DNA from: Paenarthrobacter sp. A20 | GTDB lineage: Bacteria; Actinomycetota; Actinomycetes; Actinomycetales; Micrococcaceae | DNA: 64,000 nt | NCBI RefSeq assembly: GCF_024168825.1 | Contig: NZ_JALJWH010000001.1 | Coordinates: forward strand, 2,480,001 to 2,544,000 | Reading direction: 5' to 3' | Shown here: one piece after another, positions 16,563 through 26,400 of the stretch | Layout: the number at the start of each line of letters is the position of its first letter | Position numbering within the stretch: the first letter of the stretch is position 1 | Program-made: the position numbers and the translations under genes | The notes under the pieces: generated by a model | Databases searched by the model: none | Told to the model about the DNA's origin: nothing | Seen by the model: only the letters and a program-made list of their open reading frames with translations

Positions 16563-19500
16563 ATGAGCCTCAACGGTCTGCGCCGCGCATTGGCGGAGGA
16601 CAAGACGTTCGCGCGCGTCCGAACGGAGGCACAGCGGCCTTTCAGCGACCGCAACACCGACTACCAGATCAGCGCGCCCACGGGCATGCGCGCCGTCCTG
16701 CTGGCGGAAATGGCAGATGCCCTGGCTTCCCAGGACGGCACTCCCGTGGTTCTCGCCGTCACCGCAACCGGCCGCGAAGCCGAGGACCTCACAGCCGCGC
16801 TGGGCTCCTATCTTCCGGCGGACTCCATAGCGACCTTTCCCAGCTGGGAAACCCTCCCGCATGAGCGGCTGTCGCCGCGCTCGGACACCGTTGGCCGCAG
16901 GCTCTCCGTCCTGCGCCGCCTGACCCACCCTGAAACGTCGACGGCGGCCCCGTTGCGCGTGGTGGTGGCCCCGGTCCGCGCCGTGGTCCAGCCCATTGTT
17001 GCCGGTCTCGGCGACCTTGTTCCGGTGACACTGCAGGTAGGACAGGAACGTTCGTTCACGGAGGTCGTCCGCGCCCTGTCCGACGCCGCCTATGCCCGCG
17101 TTGACATGGTGACGCACCGCGGCGAATTCGCGGTCCGCGGCGGCATCCTTGACGTCTTTCCGCCCACCGAGGACCACCCGATCCGCGTGGAGTTCTTCGG
17201 TGATGAAGTGGACCAGATGCGTTGGTTCGCGGTCGCCGACCAGCGCTCGCTGTCCGCGCCCGGGATCCACCACCCCACGGAACTGCATGCCCCGCCGTGC
17301 CGGGAAATCCTGATCACGCCCTCCGTGATGTCCCGTGCCTCGAAGCTGAAGGCCGACATGCCTGCCGCAGCGGACATGCTGGAGAAGATCGCGGGCGGCA
17401 TCGCTGTTGAGGGCATGGAATCGCTGGCTCCGGTGCTGGTGGATGCCATGGTCCCGTTCGTGGACCAGCTACCGGCAGGCTCGCTTTCCGTGGTCATCGA
17501 ACCGGAGAAGGTGCGCACCCGTGCGCACGATCTCGCGGCGACCAACGAGGAGTTCCTCGAAGCTGCGTGGTCAACAGCGTCCGACGGCGGTGCGGCGCCC
17601 CTTGACCTGTCGTCCCAGGCTTCCACGGATCTGCATGCCGCCAGCTTCAAGTCCCTCACCGACACCCGCTCCGCCGCCCTTGCGCACAACGTTTCCTGGT
17701 GGTCCATCACCTCGCTCGCCTCGGACGAGGACCTGGTACTGGATATCGACGTCCTCAACATGCGGGCCCGTGAACCGCGTGGTTACCAGGGCGAAGTGGC
17801 CGAGATGCTGGAGTTCATCGGCTCCCGCGTCCGTGAACAGTGGCGTGTGGTGGTGGTAACCGATGGTCCCGGGCCCGCCCAACGCCTGGCCGAGCTGTTC
17901 CACGACGCCGACATTCCTTGTTCCCGCGTTGAGTCCCTGGACAAGGAACCCCAGGCCGGAATCATCGAGGTGACCACCGCCGCCGTCGGACGTGGTTTTG
18001 TCCTGGACGGCCTCAAATTGGGCCTGTTGACCGAAGCGGACTTGCTGGGTCGCGCCACGGCCAGCTCCACCAAGGACATGCGGCGCATGCCGTCCAAGCG
18101 TCGCAACGCCGTGGACCCGCTGCAGCTGCACGCCGGCGATTTCGTGGTGCATGAGCAGCACGGCATTGGCCGGTTCGTCGAGCTCATCCAGCGCAAGGTC
18201 ACAGGTACGTCAGCCTCGGACGCCGGGCTGCGCGAGTATTTGGTCCTGGAGTACGCGCCGTCCAAGCGCGGCGCCCCGGGTGACCGGCTCTTCGTGCCCA
18301 CAGACCAACTGGACCAGGTGACACGCTACGTCGGCGGGGACACCCCGGCATTGAGCAAGATGGGCGGCGCGGACTGGGCCAGCACCAAGTCCAAGGCGCG
18401 CAAGGCCGTCAAGGAAATCGCCGGCGAACTGATCCGGCTGTACTCCGCCCGCATGGCATCCCGAGGCCACGCCTTTGCCCCGGACACCCCCTGGCAGCGC
18501 GAACTCGAGGAGGCTTTCCCCTATGTGGAGACGCCCGACCAGTTGACCACCATCAACGAGGTCAAAGCGGACATGGAGCGGGAGATCCCCATGGACCGGC
18601 TCGTGTCCGGAGACGTGGGCTACGGCAAGACCGAGATCGCAGTCCGTGCAGCATTCAAGGCCGTCCAGGACGGCAAGCAAGTGGCTGTCCTGGTGCCCAC
18701 CACGCTATTGGCCCAGCAGCACTACGAGACGTTCACGGAGCGCTTCTCCGGGTTCCCGCTGCGCGTGAAACCACTGTCCCGCTTCCAAAGCACCAAGGAA
18801 GCCAAGGAAACGGCCGACGGCGTCAAGAGCGGCGCCGTGGACGTGGTGATCGGCACGCACCGGCTCTTGTCCAAGGACTTTGAGTTCAAGGACCTGGGCC
18901 TGGTCATCGTGGACGAAGAGCAGCGCTTCGGAGTGGAGCACAAGGAAGCGCTCAAGAAGATGCGCACCAACGTGGACGTGCTGGCCATGAGCGCCACGCC
19001 GATTCCGCGAACCCTGGAAATGTCCCTCACCGGCATCCGGGAAACGTCCACCCTGGCCACGCCTCCGGAGGAACGGCACCCCGTCCTGACCTACGTGGGA
19101 CCGTATACCAACAAGCAAACGTCGGCCGCCATCCGCCGCGAACTCATGCGCGAGGGACAGGTGTTCTTCGTCCACAACCGGGTTTCCTCGATTGAGCGCA
19201 TCGCAGCGCAGATCCGCGAGCTGGTCCCGGAAGCGCGGGTGGAAGTAGCGCACGGGCAGATGTCCGAGAGCCGCCTTGAGAAAATCATCGTGGACTTCTG
19301 GGAGAAGCGCTTCGACGTACTGGTGTGCACCACCATCATCGAGACCGGCCTGGACATCTCCAACGCCAACACCCTGATTGTGGATGGCGCGGACAAGTAC
19401 GGGCTTTCGCAGCTCCACCAGCTTCGTGGACGTGTTGGCCGTGGCCGCGAACGTGCCTACGCCTACTTCCTCTACCCGTCCGAGAAGCCGCTGGGCGAGG

Positions 19501-20183
19501 TAGCTCTGGAACGCCTCAAGGCCGTGGCAGCCCACAACGAGCTGGGCGCCGGCATGCAGCTGGCCATGAAGGACCTCGAGATCCGTGGTGCGGGAAACCT
19601 GCTGGGCGGTGAGCAGTCCGGCCACATCCAGGGCGTGGGGTTCGACCTCTACATCAGGCTGGTTGGCGAGGCTGTTGCCGAGTACCGAGGCGAGGCCGAG
19701 GAGAAGGCTGCCGAGATGAAGATCGAGCTGCCCGTCAACGCCCACCTGCCCCACGACTATGTGCCCGGCGAAAGGCTGCGCCTGGAGGCGTACCGTAAGC
19801 TCGCCGCGGCCATTACCTATGAAGCCATCGACGAGGTCCTTGCTGAACTCGTGGACCGGTACGGTGAGCCGCCATTGCCCACCCAAAACCTCATTGCCGT
19901 GGCACGCTTCCGGGTGGGTGCCCGCGAAGCCGGCCTGTCCGACGTCGCGCTCCAAGGCAACTTCATCCGTTTCTCGCCGGCGCAACTGCCCGAATCCAAA
20001 ACCATGCGCCTGAACCGCATGTACCCGGGTTCGCAGGTCAAGCCTGCTTTGGACTCCGTGCTGATTCCCAAGCCCAAGACTGCCCGGATCGGTGGACGGG
20101 ATCTCCAGGACGCCGAAATCCTGCAGTGGGCCAACAACGTCATCGAAGCAATCTTTACCGACGTCCCCGTGAAGGCTGGCTAA
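16563..20183 (+). CDS. mfd: Transcription-repair coupling factor
   Basis: ATP-driven translocase that removes stalled RNA polymerase at lesions and recruits UvrA. About 1206 residues, full length. Domains in order: UvrB-like N-terminal module; the CarD/RID RNA-polymerase-binding domain around HAGDFVVHEQHGIGRFVELI; helicase domains with Walker A GDVGYGKTEIA, DEEQ box VIVDEEQRFGVEHKE and the motif AMSATPIPRTLEMSLTGIR; a C-terminal TRCF domain. ATG 16563 is chosen because AGGAG precedes it; an in-frame GTG at 16524 lacks a ribosome site. Its order after pth is conserved in actinobacteria, with the 2.3-16.5 kb block interposed here. Confidence 0.96.
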   Translation: MSLNGLRRALAEDKTFARVRTEAQRPFSDRNTDYQISAPTGMRAVLLAEMADALASQDGTPVVLAVTATGREAEDLTAALGSYLPADSIATFPSWETLPHERLSPRSDTVGRRLSVLRRLTHPETSTAAPLRVVVAPVRAVVQPIVAGLGDLVPVTLQVGQERSFTEVVRALSDAAYARVDMVTHRGEFAVRGGILDVFPPTEDHPIRVEFFGDEVDQMRWFAVADQRSLSAPGIHHPTELHAPPCREILITPSVMSRASKLKADMPAAADMLEKIAGGIAVEGMESLAPVLVDAMVPFVDQLPAGSLSVVIEPEKVRTRAHDLAATNEEFLEAAWSTASDGGAAPLDLSSQASTDLHAASFKSLTDTRSAALAHNVSWWSITSLASDEDLVLDIDVLNMRAREPRGYQGEVAEMLEFIGSRVREQWRVVVVTDGPGPAQRLAELFHDADIPCSRVESLDKEPQAGIIEVTTAAVGRGFVLDGLKLGLLTEADLLGRATASSTKDMRRMPSKRRNAVDPLQLHAGDFVVHEQHGIGRFVELIQRKVTGTSASDAGLREYLVLEYAPSKRGAPGDRLFVPTDQLDQVTRYVGGDTPALSKMGGADWASTKSKARKAVKEIAGELIRLYSARMASRGHAFAPDTPWQRELEEAFPYVETPDQLTTINEVKADMEREIPMDRLVSGDVGYGKTEIAVRAAFKAVQDGKQVAVLVPTTLLAQQHYETFTERFSGFPLRVKPLSRFQSTKEAKETADGVKSGAVDVVIGTHRLLSKDFEFKDLGLVIVDEEQRFGVEHKEALKKMRTNVDVLAMSATPIPRTLEMSLTGIRETSTLATPPEERHPVLTYVGPYTNKQTSAAIRRELMREGQVFFVHNRVSSIERIAAQIRELVPEARVEVAHGQMSESRLEKIIVDFWEKRFDVLVCTTIIETGLDISNANTLIVDGADKYGLSQLHQLRGRVGRGRERAYAYFLYPSEKPLGEVALERLKAVAAHNELGAGMQLAMKDLEIRGAGNLLGGEQSGHIQGVGFDLYIRLVGEAVAEYRGEAEEKAAEMKIELPVNAHLPHDYVPGERLRLEAYRKLAAAITYEAIDEVLAELVDRYGEPPLPTQNLIAVARFRVGAREAGLSDVALQGNFIRFSPAQLPESKTMRLNRMYPGSQVKPALDSVLIPKPKTARIGGRDLQDAEILQWANNVIEAIFTDVPVKAG

Positions 20184-20187
20184 CCGA

Positions 20188-20997
20188 ATGATGGGAGGAC
20201 ACCACGCCGCGTCAGGAGCCGCGGCGTGGATAGCTATTGCCTCGACCGGCCCGTACGCCTTGGGCTGGTACCCGCTGGATTCCACCGGCATCCTGATCGG
20301 AGCCATGGCGACGGCGGGAACAGCCTTGGTCTGCGACTGGGACCACCGGCACAGCACGATCGCGAATTCGCTGCCGCCGTTGTCGAACGCGATCGCCGTC
20401 GGAATCGAGAAGGCCAGCGGCGGGCACCGGCAGGGCACGCACTCCCTGCTGGGCGCCTCAGCCTTCGTGGTGCTCGCAGCCATGGCCGCACAGTTCCAGA
20501 TGGTAACCCCGGTGGGCAAGCTTTCCGTGGGTGCAGGGCTGCTGTGCATGTTCATGATCAACCTTGCCGCCAAGGCCTTGAACCTGTTTCCCAAGTCCGG
20601 CTGGATCACCAATTGGCTTTTCGCCCTGGTGATGGCCGGACTGGTGACCTGGTTTGCGCCCGATCAGTGGGGATGGTTGCCGTTGTCCATGCTGACCGGT
20701 GTTGTGGTGCACATCGTAGGGGACATGATCACCGTGGGCGGAGTCCCACTTTTGTGGCCAATTGTCATCAAACCGCCAAAATTTCTCCGCAAATCCTTCA
20801 TTAGTGGAATTTGGCGGGCAAACGGCGCCTTCTCCATTCCGCTGTTGGGGCGGGCTGGTTCGCGCCGTGAATGGCTGGTCCTTATTCCTGTCAGTGGATA
20901 TGCCATGGTGGGCATGATTGCTTCGGCCTGGACGCTTGCCCAACAGCATTGGCCCGGAGTTCTGGCCGCTTTGGGCGGTGTTCTTCCCTTGCCTTAG
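20188..20997 (+). CDS. YdjM/DUF457-like metal-dependent membrane hydrolase
   Basis: 269 residues, mostly hydrophobic with about six membrane segments. The metal-site pattern of the YdjM family is visible: an early HHAASG, the acidic CDWDHRHS, and GGHRQGTHSLLG around residue 75. E. coli YdjM is LexA-regulated; this gene starts 4 bp after the mfd stop and is probably co-expressed with it, which fits a link to DNA damage. The enzymatic activity is not established for the family. Confidence 0.82.
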   Translation: MMGGHHAASGAAAWIAIASTGPYALGWYPLDSTGILIGAMATAGTALVCDWDHRHSTIANSLPPLSNAIAVGIEKASGGHRQGTHSLLGASAFVVLAAMAAQFQMVTPVGKLSVGAGLLCMFMINLAAKALNLFPKSGWITNWLFALVMAGLVTWFAPDQWGWLPLSMLTGVVVHIVGDMITVGGVPLLWPIVIKPPKFLRKSFISGIWRANGAFSIPLLGRAGSRREWLVLIPVSGYAMVGMIASAWTLAQQHWPGVLAALGGVLPLP

Positions 20998-21075
20998 GGG
21001 TGCAGCAGGCCTAGTATTACCGCACCTGCAGTGAGGCGTATGTAACGTCGGTGGAATATTTGAAATGACCCTCTA

Positions 21076-21171
21076 CAAGTAGTGGGTTGCTGCTAAAACT
21101 GCGTACTCCGCTGCCAGACCAAGAGCTACTCCCTGAGATTTCGAGTAGTGACTACTCGTGCCTTCGGAGTA
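21076..21171. promoter_or_regulatory. GAGTA/TACTC box array upstream of the glycan cluster
   Basis: TACTC at 21104-21108 and 21127-21131, a perfect 17-bp palindrome CGAGTAGTGACTACTCG at 21142-21158, and GAGTA at 21167-21171. CAAGTAGTG at 21076-21084 is identical to 7876-7884. The array lies 57-150 bp before the first glycosyltransferase start, a position suitable for an activator or repressor site. It is the only obvious regulatory structure in the 230 bp after the YdjM-like gene. Confidence 0.6.
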
Positions 21172-21227
21172 GAACCCCTAATAGCTTGGACCTCAACGTC
21201 AAATTGTTTGACTAAATGGAGGTTCAG

Positions 21228-22025
21228 ATGGATCTGCTCCACTCGCACAGTATCCATACAGGCAGCAGGGGGAGTTTTCAAGCCCGGCAGGGGACCGATT
21301 CGCTTCGGCGTTCACACGTAGACCTTGAAGTGGTTATTCCTGCCTATAACGAGGCTGCCCGAATTCCCGGAACGCTCATGCAAGCAGTCGATTTCCTGGC
21401 CGGGCAGCCGTGGTCTTCCCGGATTGTGGTGGTGGACAACGGCAGCGTAGACGAAACGGGCGCAGTAGTCCGCAGGATATCCCGCGACAAAGGAAACGAA
21501 ATTCCTATTTCCGTGGTGGGGTGTTCACGCCGCGGAAAAGGGGCGGCAGTCAGCAGGGGCCTGCTCAGCGGAACGTCCAAGTACACGGGCTTCTTTGACG
21601 CTGACCTGGCGACACCGCTTGAAACACTGATCCCGACGATGGCCCACTTGGAAGAGGGCGCCTCCGCGGTCATTGCCTCCCGTCACGCGCCAGGTTCCAC
21701 CTTTGTCCAACCTCAACAACTGGGACGCCGGGTAGGCGGAACAGCCTTTCGTGTGCTGACCAAATCGAAGGTTAAAGGCATTTGGGATACGCAGTGCGGC
21801 TTCAAGTTTTTCGAACGGGCCGCACTGACAGCAGCCATGGTCCAGTGCCGCACCGCCGGTTTTGCTTTCGACGTTGAACTGCTCCTCCGGCTCCAGCACC
21901 AAGGGGCCCGGATTGTTGAATTACCCGTGGCCTGGACGGATGTGGCAGCGTCTACTTTCCGGCCGTTCAAAGACGGAATTTCCAGTTTTGCCTCAGTTCT
22001 CCAACTACAAAAGGCGATGCCGTGA
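21228..22025 (+). CDS. Family 2 glycosyltransferase (dolichyl/polyprenyl-phosphate sugar transferase-like)
   Basis: About 265 residues, GT-A fold. DLEVVIPAYNEAARIPGTL begins the nucleotide-binding half, VVVDNGSVDETG follows, and FFDADLATP supplies the DxD metal site. CGFKFFERAA and the late VELPVAWTDV resemble Alg5/DPM-type enzymes that load a sugar onto a polyprenyl phosphate. ATG 21228 is chosen (GGAGG six bases upstream) over ATG 21216. Such an enzyme could make the lipid-linked donor used by the GT-C domain encoded two genes downstream; that link is inferred. It overlaps the next gene by 4 nt. Confidence 0.87.
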   Translation: MDLLHSHSIHTGSRGSFQARQGTDSLRRSHVDLEVVIPAYNEAARIPGTLMQAVDFLAGQPWSSRIVVVDNGSVDETGAVVRRISRDKGNEIPISVVGCSRRGKGAAVSRGLLSGTSKYTGFFDADLATPLETLIPTMAHLEEGASAVIASRHAPGSTFVQPQQLGRRVGGTAFRVLTKSKVKGIWDTQCGFKFFERAALTAAMVQCRTAGFAFDVELLLRLQHQGARIVELPVAWTDVAASTFRPFKDGISSFASVLQLQKAMP

Positions 22026-23461
22026 CCGAAACCTTGGTAAATGCCGGCCTCCCGGCACAATTGGCCGGTCAACGGATCCTCGTCCTGAACTGGCGTGACA
22101 TCAGGCACTCCCAGGCCGGTGGAGCCGAACAATACATGCACGAAATATCGCGTCGTTGGGTCGATTTCGGCGCCGAAGTGACGTGGTTCACCGGACGTGA
22201 AGATCATCAGCCCGCCGAGGACGTCATTGATGGCATCCGAGTGGTCCGTTCGGGCGGCCCCTTGTCCCTGTATGGCAAAGCAGCCCTCAGAATGCTGCGT
22301 ACGCGCAACCGGTTCGACGCCGTTATTGATTGCCAAAACGGGATTCCGTTCTTTTCGCCACTGTTCCTGCCCCGGGAAATGCCCATCGTTCAATTGATTC
22401 ACCATGTCCACCAGGAACAATTCCGCACCCGCTTTTCGGCTCCGATGGCCGCCGTGGGCCGCTTGCTCGAAAGTACAGGGGCCAAGGCAGTCTATGGACG
22501 ACGGGCTATTGCCGCGGTATCGCCATCCACCCGGCTGGAGTTGCGCAAGCTCGGGTTCCCCGGTGCCATCCACGTAGTTCCGAACGGAACCATCGAAGTG
22601 CCCAAGACCGTTGGCCCCCGCGATCCCGAGCCGACCATCGCCGTCGTCAGTCGATTGGTACCGCACAAACGGCTGGACCTGCTGTTGGGCCAGTTTGCCA
22701 TTGCCGCGGCAAGCGTACCCAAACTCCGCCTGGAAATAATGGGCGATGGTCCCGAGCGGCCGCGATTGCAGCAGCTGGCCATGGACCTGGGCCTCGATGA
22801 CATCGTGACATTCCACGGTTACCAACCCAACCACGCCCGCAACAGCCTGCTGAACAGAGCCTGGCTCACCGTTTCGACGTCGGCCTCGGAGGGCTGGGGT
22901 TGCTCGGTGATTGAGGCGGCCGCGTGGGGTGTTCCGTGCCTGGCGCTGCGCGTCCCAGGCATCCGGGACTCGGTGGTTCACGGGAGCACGGGCTGGTTGG
23001 TGGACACGGCTGCCGAGTTCGGGCCCGCCTTGGTGGCCGCCCTCGAGACACTCTCCGAACAGCGTGAGGCGGGCGGGATGTCGGCCAGGTGCCAGGACTG
23101 GGCACGCTGCTTCACCTGGGATCGCAGCGCGGCCCTGCTCGCCGGGGTGCTCATGGAAGAAGGAGCCTTGCGTCGCGGAGGCGTCGACGCCGGCGGTTCG
23201 TCATCGGACATGTCCACGCTGGTGCACTTTGACATGCCTGCCGGCGCCAACCTGGAAGCCATCCTTCGGCCAACCGACGAGGTCTCCGAAAACCAAGGGC
23301 GGGTGTCCGTGCTGATGAAGGGCCGGGACGAATTCGAGGCCTTCGCCATCATGAGGCGCATTGGAGTTGTATCAGCCGAACTCCGTGCCGTGGGCCGGAG
23401 CACGCTCCTGGCCGGTCCTGGAAGCACGTTTACACCTGCAGACGCCGTTGAGGGCATGTAG
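22022..23461 (+). CDS. Family 4 (GT-B) glycosyltransferase with C-terminal extension
   Basis: 479 residues, GTG start overlapping the previous stop by 4 nt. The acceptor-side N-terminal half has NWRDIRHSQAGGAEQYMHEI; the donor half has VVSRLVPHKRLDLLLGQFA and the EX7E region SASEGWGCSVIEAAAWGVP. About the last 85 residues, from STLVHFDMPAGANLEAIL to the end, lie beyond a normal GT4 C-terminus and look like a small alpha/beta module of unknown role. Likely transfers a hexose to a growing cell-surface glycan in the cytosol. Confidence 0.87.
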   Translation: MTETLVNAGLPAQLAGQRILVLNWRDIRHSQAGGAEQYMHEISRRWVDFGAEVTWFTGREDHQPAEDVIDGIRVVRSGGPLSLYGKAALRMLRTRNRFDAVIDCQNGIPFFSPLFLPREMPIVQLIHHVHQEQFRTRFSAPMAAVGRLLESTGAKAVYGRRAIAAVSPSTRLELRKLGFPGAIHVVPNGTIEVPKTVGPRDPEPTIAVVSRLVPHKRLDLLLGQFAIAAASVPKLRLEIMGDGPERPRLQQLAMDLGLDDIVTFHGYQPNHARNSLLNRAWLTVSTSASEGWGCSVIEAAAWGVPCLALRVPGIRDSVVHGSTGWLVDTAAEFGPALVAALETLSEQREAGGMSARCQDWARCFTWDRSAALLAGVLMEEGALRRGGVDAGGSSSDMSTLVHFDMPAGANLEAILRPTDEVSENQGRVSVLMKGRDEFEAFAIMRRIGVVSAELRAVGRSTLLAGPGSTFTPADAVEGM

Positions 23462-23497
23462 CGGACACCAGTCCATGGGGGAATTCGAGGGGGAAAA

Positions 23498-26400
23498 ATG
23501 ACTGACACTTTGCGCGCACCCGATACGAAGGCAGACGCCACTCCTGTGAACCTGCCGGAGCGGAAACCGGGACCAACCCCGGGCCGTGGGCCGAAAAGAG
23601 CATCGCCAACGGACAGCGGCGCCAGCGCCAAAGTAGCCGAAAACAGTGGCTTCCTTTCCGTAGCAGCTGGTTTGGTGGGGGTCATCAGCTACGCCTGCAC
23701 ACTGCTGATGGCCAACATGCTGGGCACGGCGGACTACACGCAGTTCGCGGCCGGGGCGATGCTTCTGGGTGTCGTAGGCATCGTCGCTTCCGCGCTCGTT
23801 CCCCTTCCCCTTTCCCACTTTGTGGCCGTCCACCCGGCAGGGTCGGTGGGGCGCAGGGACGGCATGGCCTTCTCGGTGTTCGTCTCCTTCATCGCGGGCA
23901 TCGTTGCCGCGGTGACGACCGGCGCACTGACGCTGGCCTTCGCCACGCCGGCACTTGCTGCTGCTGTAGCGCTGGGTTCACTGGCCATCTTCCTGATGGC
24001 GGCGCCGTCGGGCTGGCTGCAGGGTGAGCTGCGATTCAAGTGGTACGCGCTGACAACCATCGGCGAAGTGCTCCTGAGGCTGGTGTTCAGCCTCCTGGTG
24101 GTGGTCCTTGCCTGGGGTGCTGTGGGCGCGATCCTTGGATTCGCGGTGGGTGCGCTGGCCCTGGTGGTTGTTCCTTGGTCCTTTTACCGGGACCTCCAGT
24201 GGCGCCCGGGTGTCCTGCGGCAACGATGGCGGTGGGCTGAGACCACTGACATCGCGTCCGTCCTGTGCGTGGTGTCGGTTCTGGTTGGCGTGGATGTGGT
24301 GGTGGTGGCGTTCCTGGACGAAGGTTCCGCCGCCGCAGGATTTCAAGCGCTGGCGACTATTGCCAAGGGCCCGGTCTACGTTGCGGCGGGCACCGCGTTG
24401 GTGGCGTTTCCACTGCTCCGCCGCCGCGGCGCCAATGTCCGCCAAGTACTCGCTGCCGCCTTCGCTTCCTTCAGTCAGCTCGCCGTGGTGGCGTTCGCCA
24501 TCATCGCCACCGCCCCCCATGTTTTTGCCGGTGTGATCATTCCGGAGAAATATCATGGCTCCCTGGAACTCCTGCCCTGGCTTGCGGCCGCCGGGTTGGG
24601 CTACGCAGTCCTCACTGTCCTGGCCACGATCCTGCTCGCGCTGCGGGCATACCGGCGCTGCCAAACCGGCTTGGCCTGCGCCTGCCTCCTTGTAGTGGCA
24701 GGGCTCTGGGTGGGGTGGCACCTTGCTGCGGTCAGTGGCCTGGCCATGGGCTCTGCGATCGGGGCTGTCCTTGCAGCGCTGGTGATGACACTCATTTCAA
24801 GGCCGGTCCTCACTGACATTGGACCGGTGAAGGGCGCCGGACGCTTCATGGGCGGCGCTGCCGCCCTGCTGCTGGTCCTTGCCGTCGCCAGCCAACTTCA
24901 GCCCTTCGCGTGGCTGGTCCTTGCGACCATCAGCGGGCTGGCTGTGCTGGCCCATCAGCGCGGTTTGTTGCCGCGAACGCTGGGCATTGGACCCTTTCGA
25001 CGGCGGTTCGGGGCGCGTTCCCGGGCTGGCCGGCGGTCCGCGGCCCAGGAGCCTTTCAGCAGCGTGCTGGCAGCAACCATGGTCCGGGTGGTTTCCAGTC
25101 CGGCGGCAATCTTCGTTGCCGTGTCCGCTGCTGCCTTTGGGGTGCGGGCCTTTGGCCTGGAGCGCGGCTTTGAAATGTGGGTGGATGAGCTGCTCTACGT
25201 CCGTCTGGGCGAGTCGCTGACGACAGGCCAGGTTCCCACCTTGCCGGACGGCCCGTTCTTCCTGCACCCACCGGGCTTCTTCATACTGGAGGCCGGAGCC
25301 ATCAAGCTCTTTGGAATCTCCGGCGACATCGTGGAAGTAGTGCTGCAACTGCGCTGGCTCAACGCCGCCCTGGGAGCAGTCACCGTTGGCTTGGGATTCC
25401 TTCTGGTCAGAAGGCTTGCAAGCACGACGGCGGCATGGCTCACCGCGGTGGTCCTGGCCTTCGAACCCTTCATCCTGCGGAATAACAGCCATGCGTTCCT
25501 GGAGACGGCGGCGATGGCCTTCGTGCTCGCTGGCTTCCTCGTGCTGACTGGCCCGCGCCAGGCGGCGGGGAAGCTGCCCGGTATCCTGCGGCTGCCCGGT
25601 ATCCTGCGGCTGGTCGGGGCTGGACTCCTGCTGGGATACGCCGTCCTGTGCAAGGACTTCTTCGTCATCTGCACAGTTGGTCCCGTCGTAGTCGCCGTGA
25701 TCTGGAAGCGGACCCTGCCATGGCGGCAGGCCGCCGTCGTGATTCCTGCAGCGGCCGTGCCGTACGCGACGTACCTGGCCGTGGCGGCTTCGCAAGCCCA
25801 CCTGCCGGATTGGATCGATGCGAAGACCAGCGGCTTGCTGCGGGCATCGGGACTGGAAAAGAGTACGGGCTTCACCGCAGAAGGTTCACCGGACATCGTC
25901 ACCAGGTTGGTCGAACAGAGCGGACACTTTGGCACCAGCTACCTCCTGCTGGCCCTGTGCCCCTTGGCCGGTGCGATGCTGTGCTTCAGCCACCGGGCAG
26001 ACCGGCGACTGATTGGTCTTGCCGGCCTCGCTTTGGGCGCTGCCGGGGCTTACAGCGCCGCGTTTGGCACCTTCGAGGAACAGTACGGGTATGGCGTCAT
26101 GATCGCCGGGGTACTGTGTTCGGTCCTTGTGGTGGTTGAGCTCCGGGAGAGGTGGGTGCGGGGACGGACGTTCCTGGCCGTCGCCAGCCTGTGCTTCGTG
26201 GCCTTGACCGTGGTACTGGGTGTACGGACCGCACTGACGGTGGACAACGGCTTTGTCCAGGTCAAGGAGTGGGTTAAAACCAACCTCCCGCAGGAGGCCC
26301 GGGTAAGTGTCACCAACAGCACGGGTGAGTTCGCTTTTGCCGACGATCCACGGTTTGGTGTTTGGCCGTCCGCGCCCCTGATGCAGGGAGCCGGGGCAAG

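Noticed and set aside
18705..20612. Minus-strand open frame of 635 codons
   Set aside because: Antisense to mfd and the YdjM-like gene; no recognisable domain or ribosome site.
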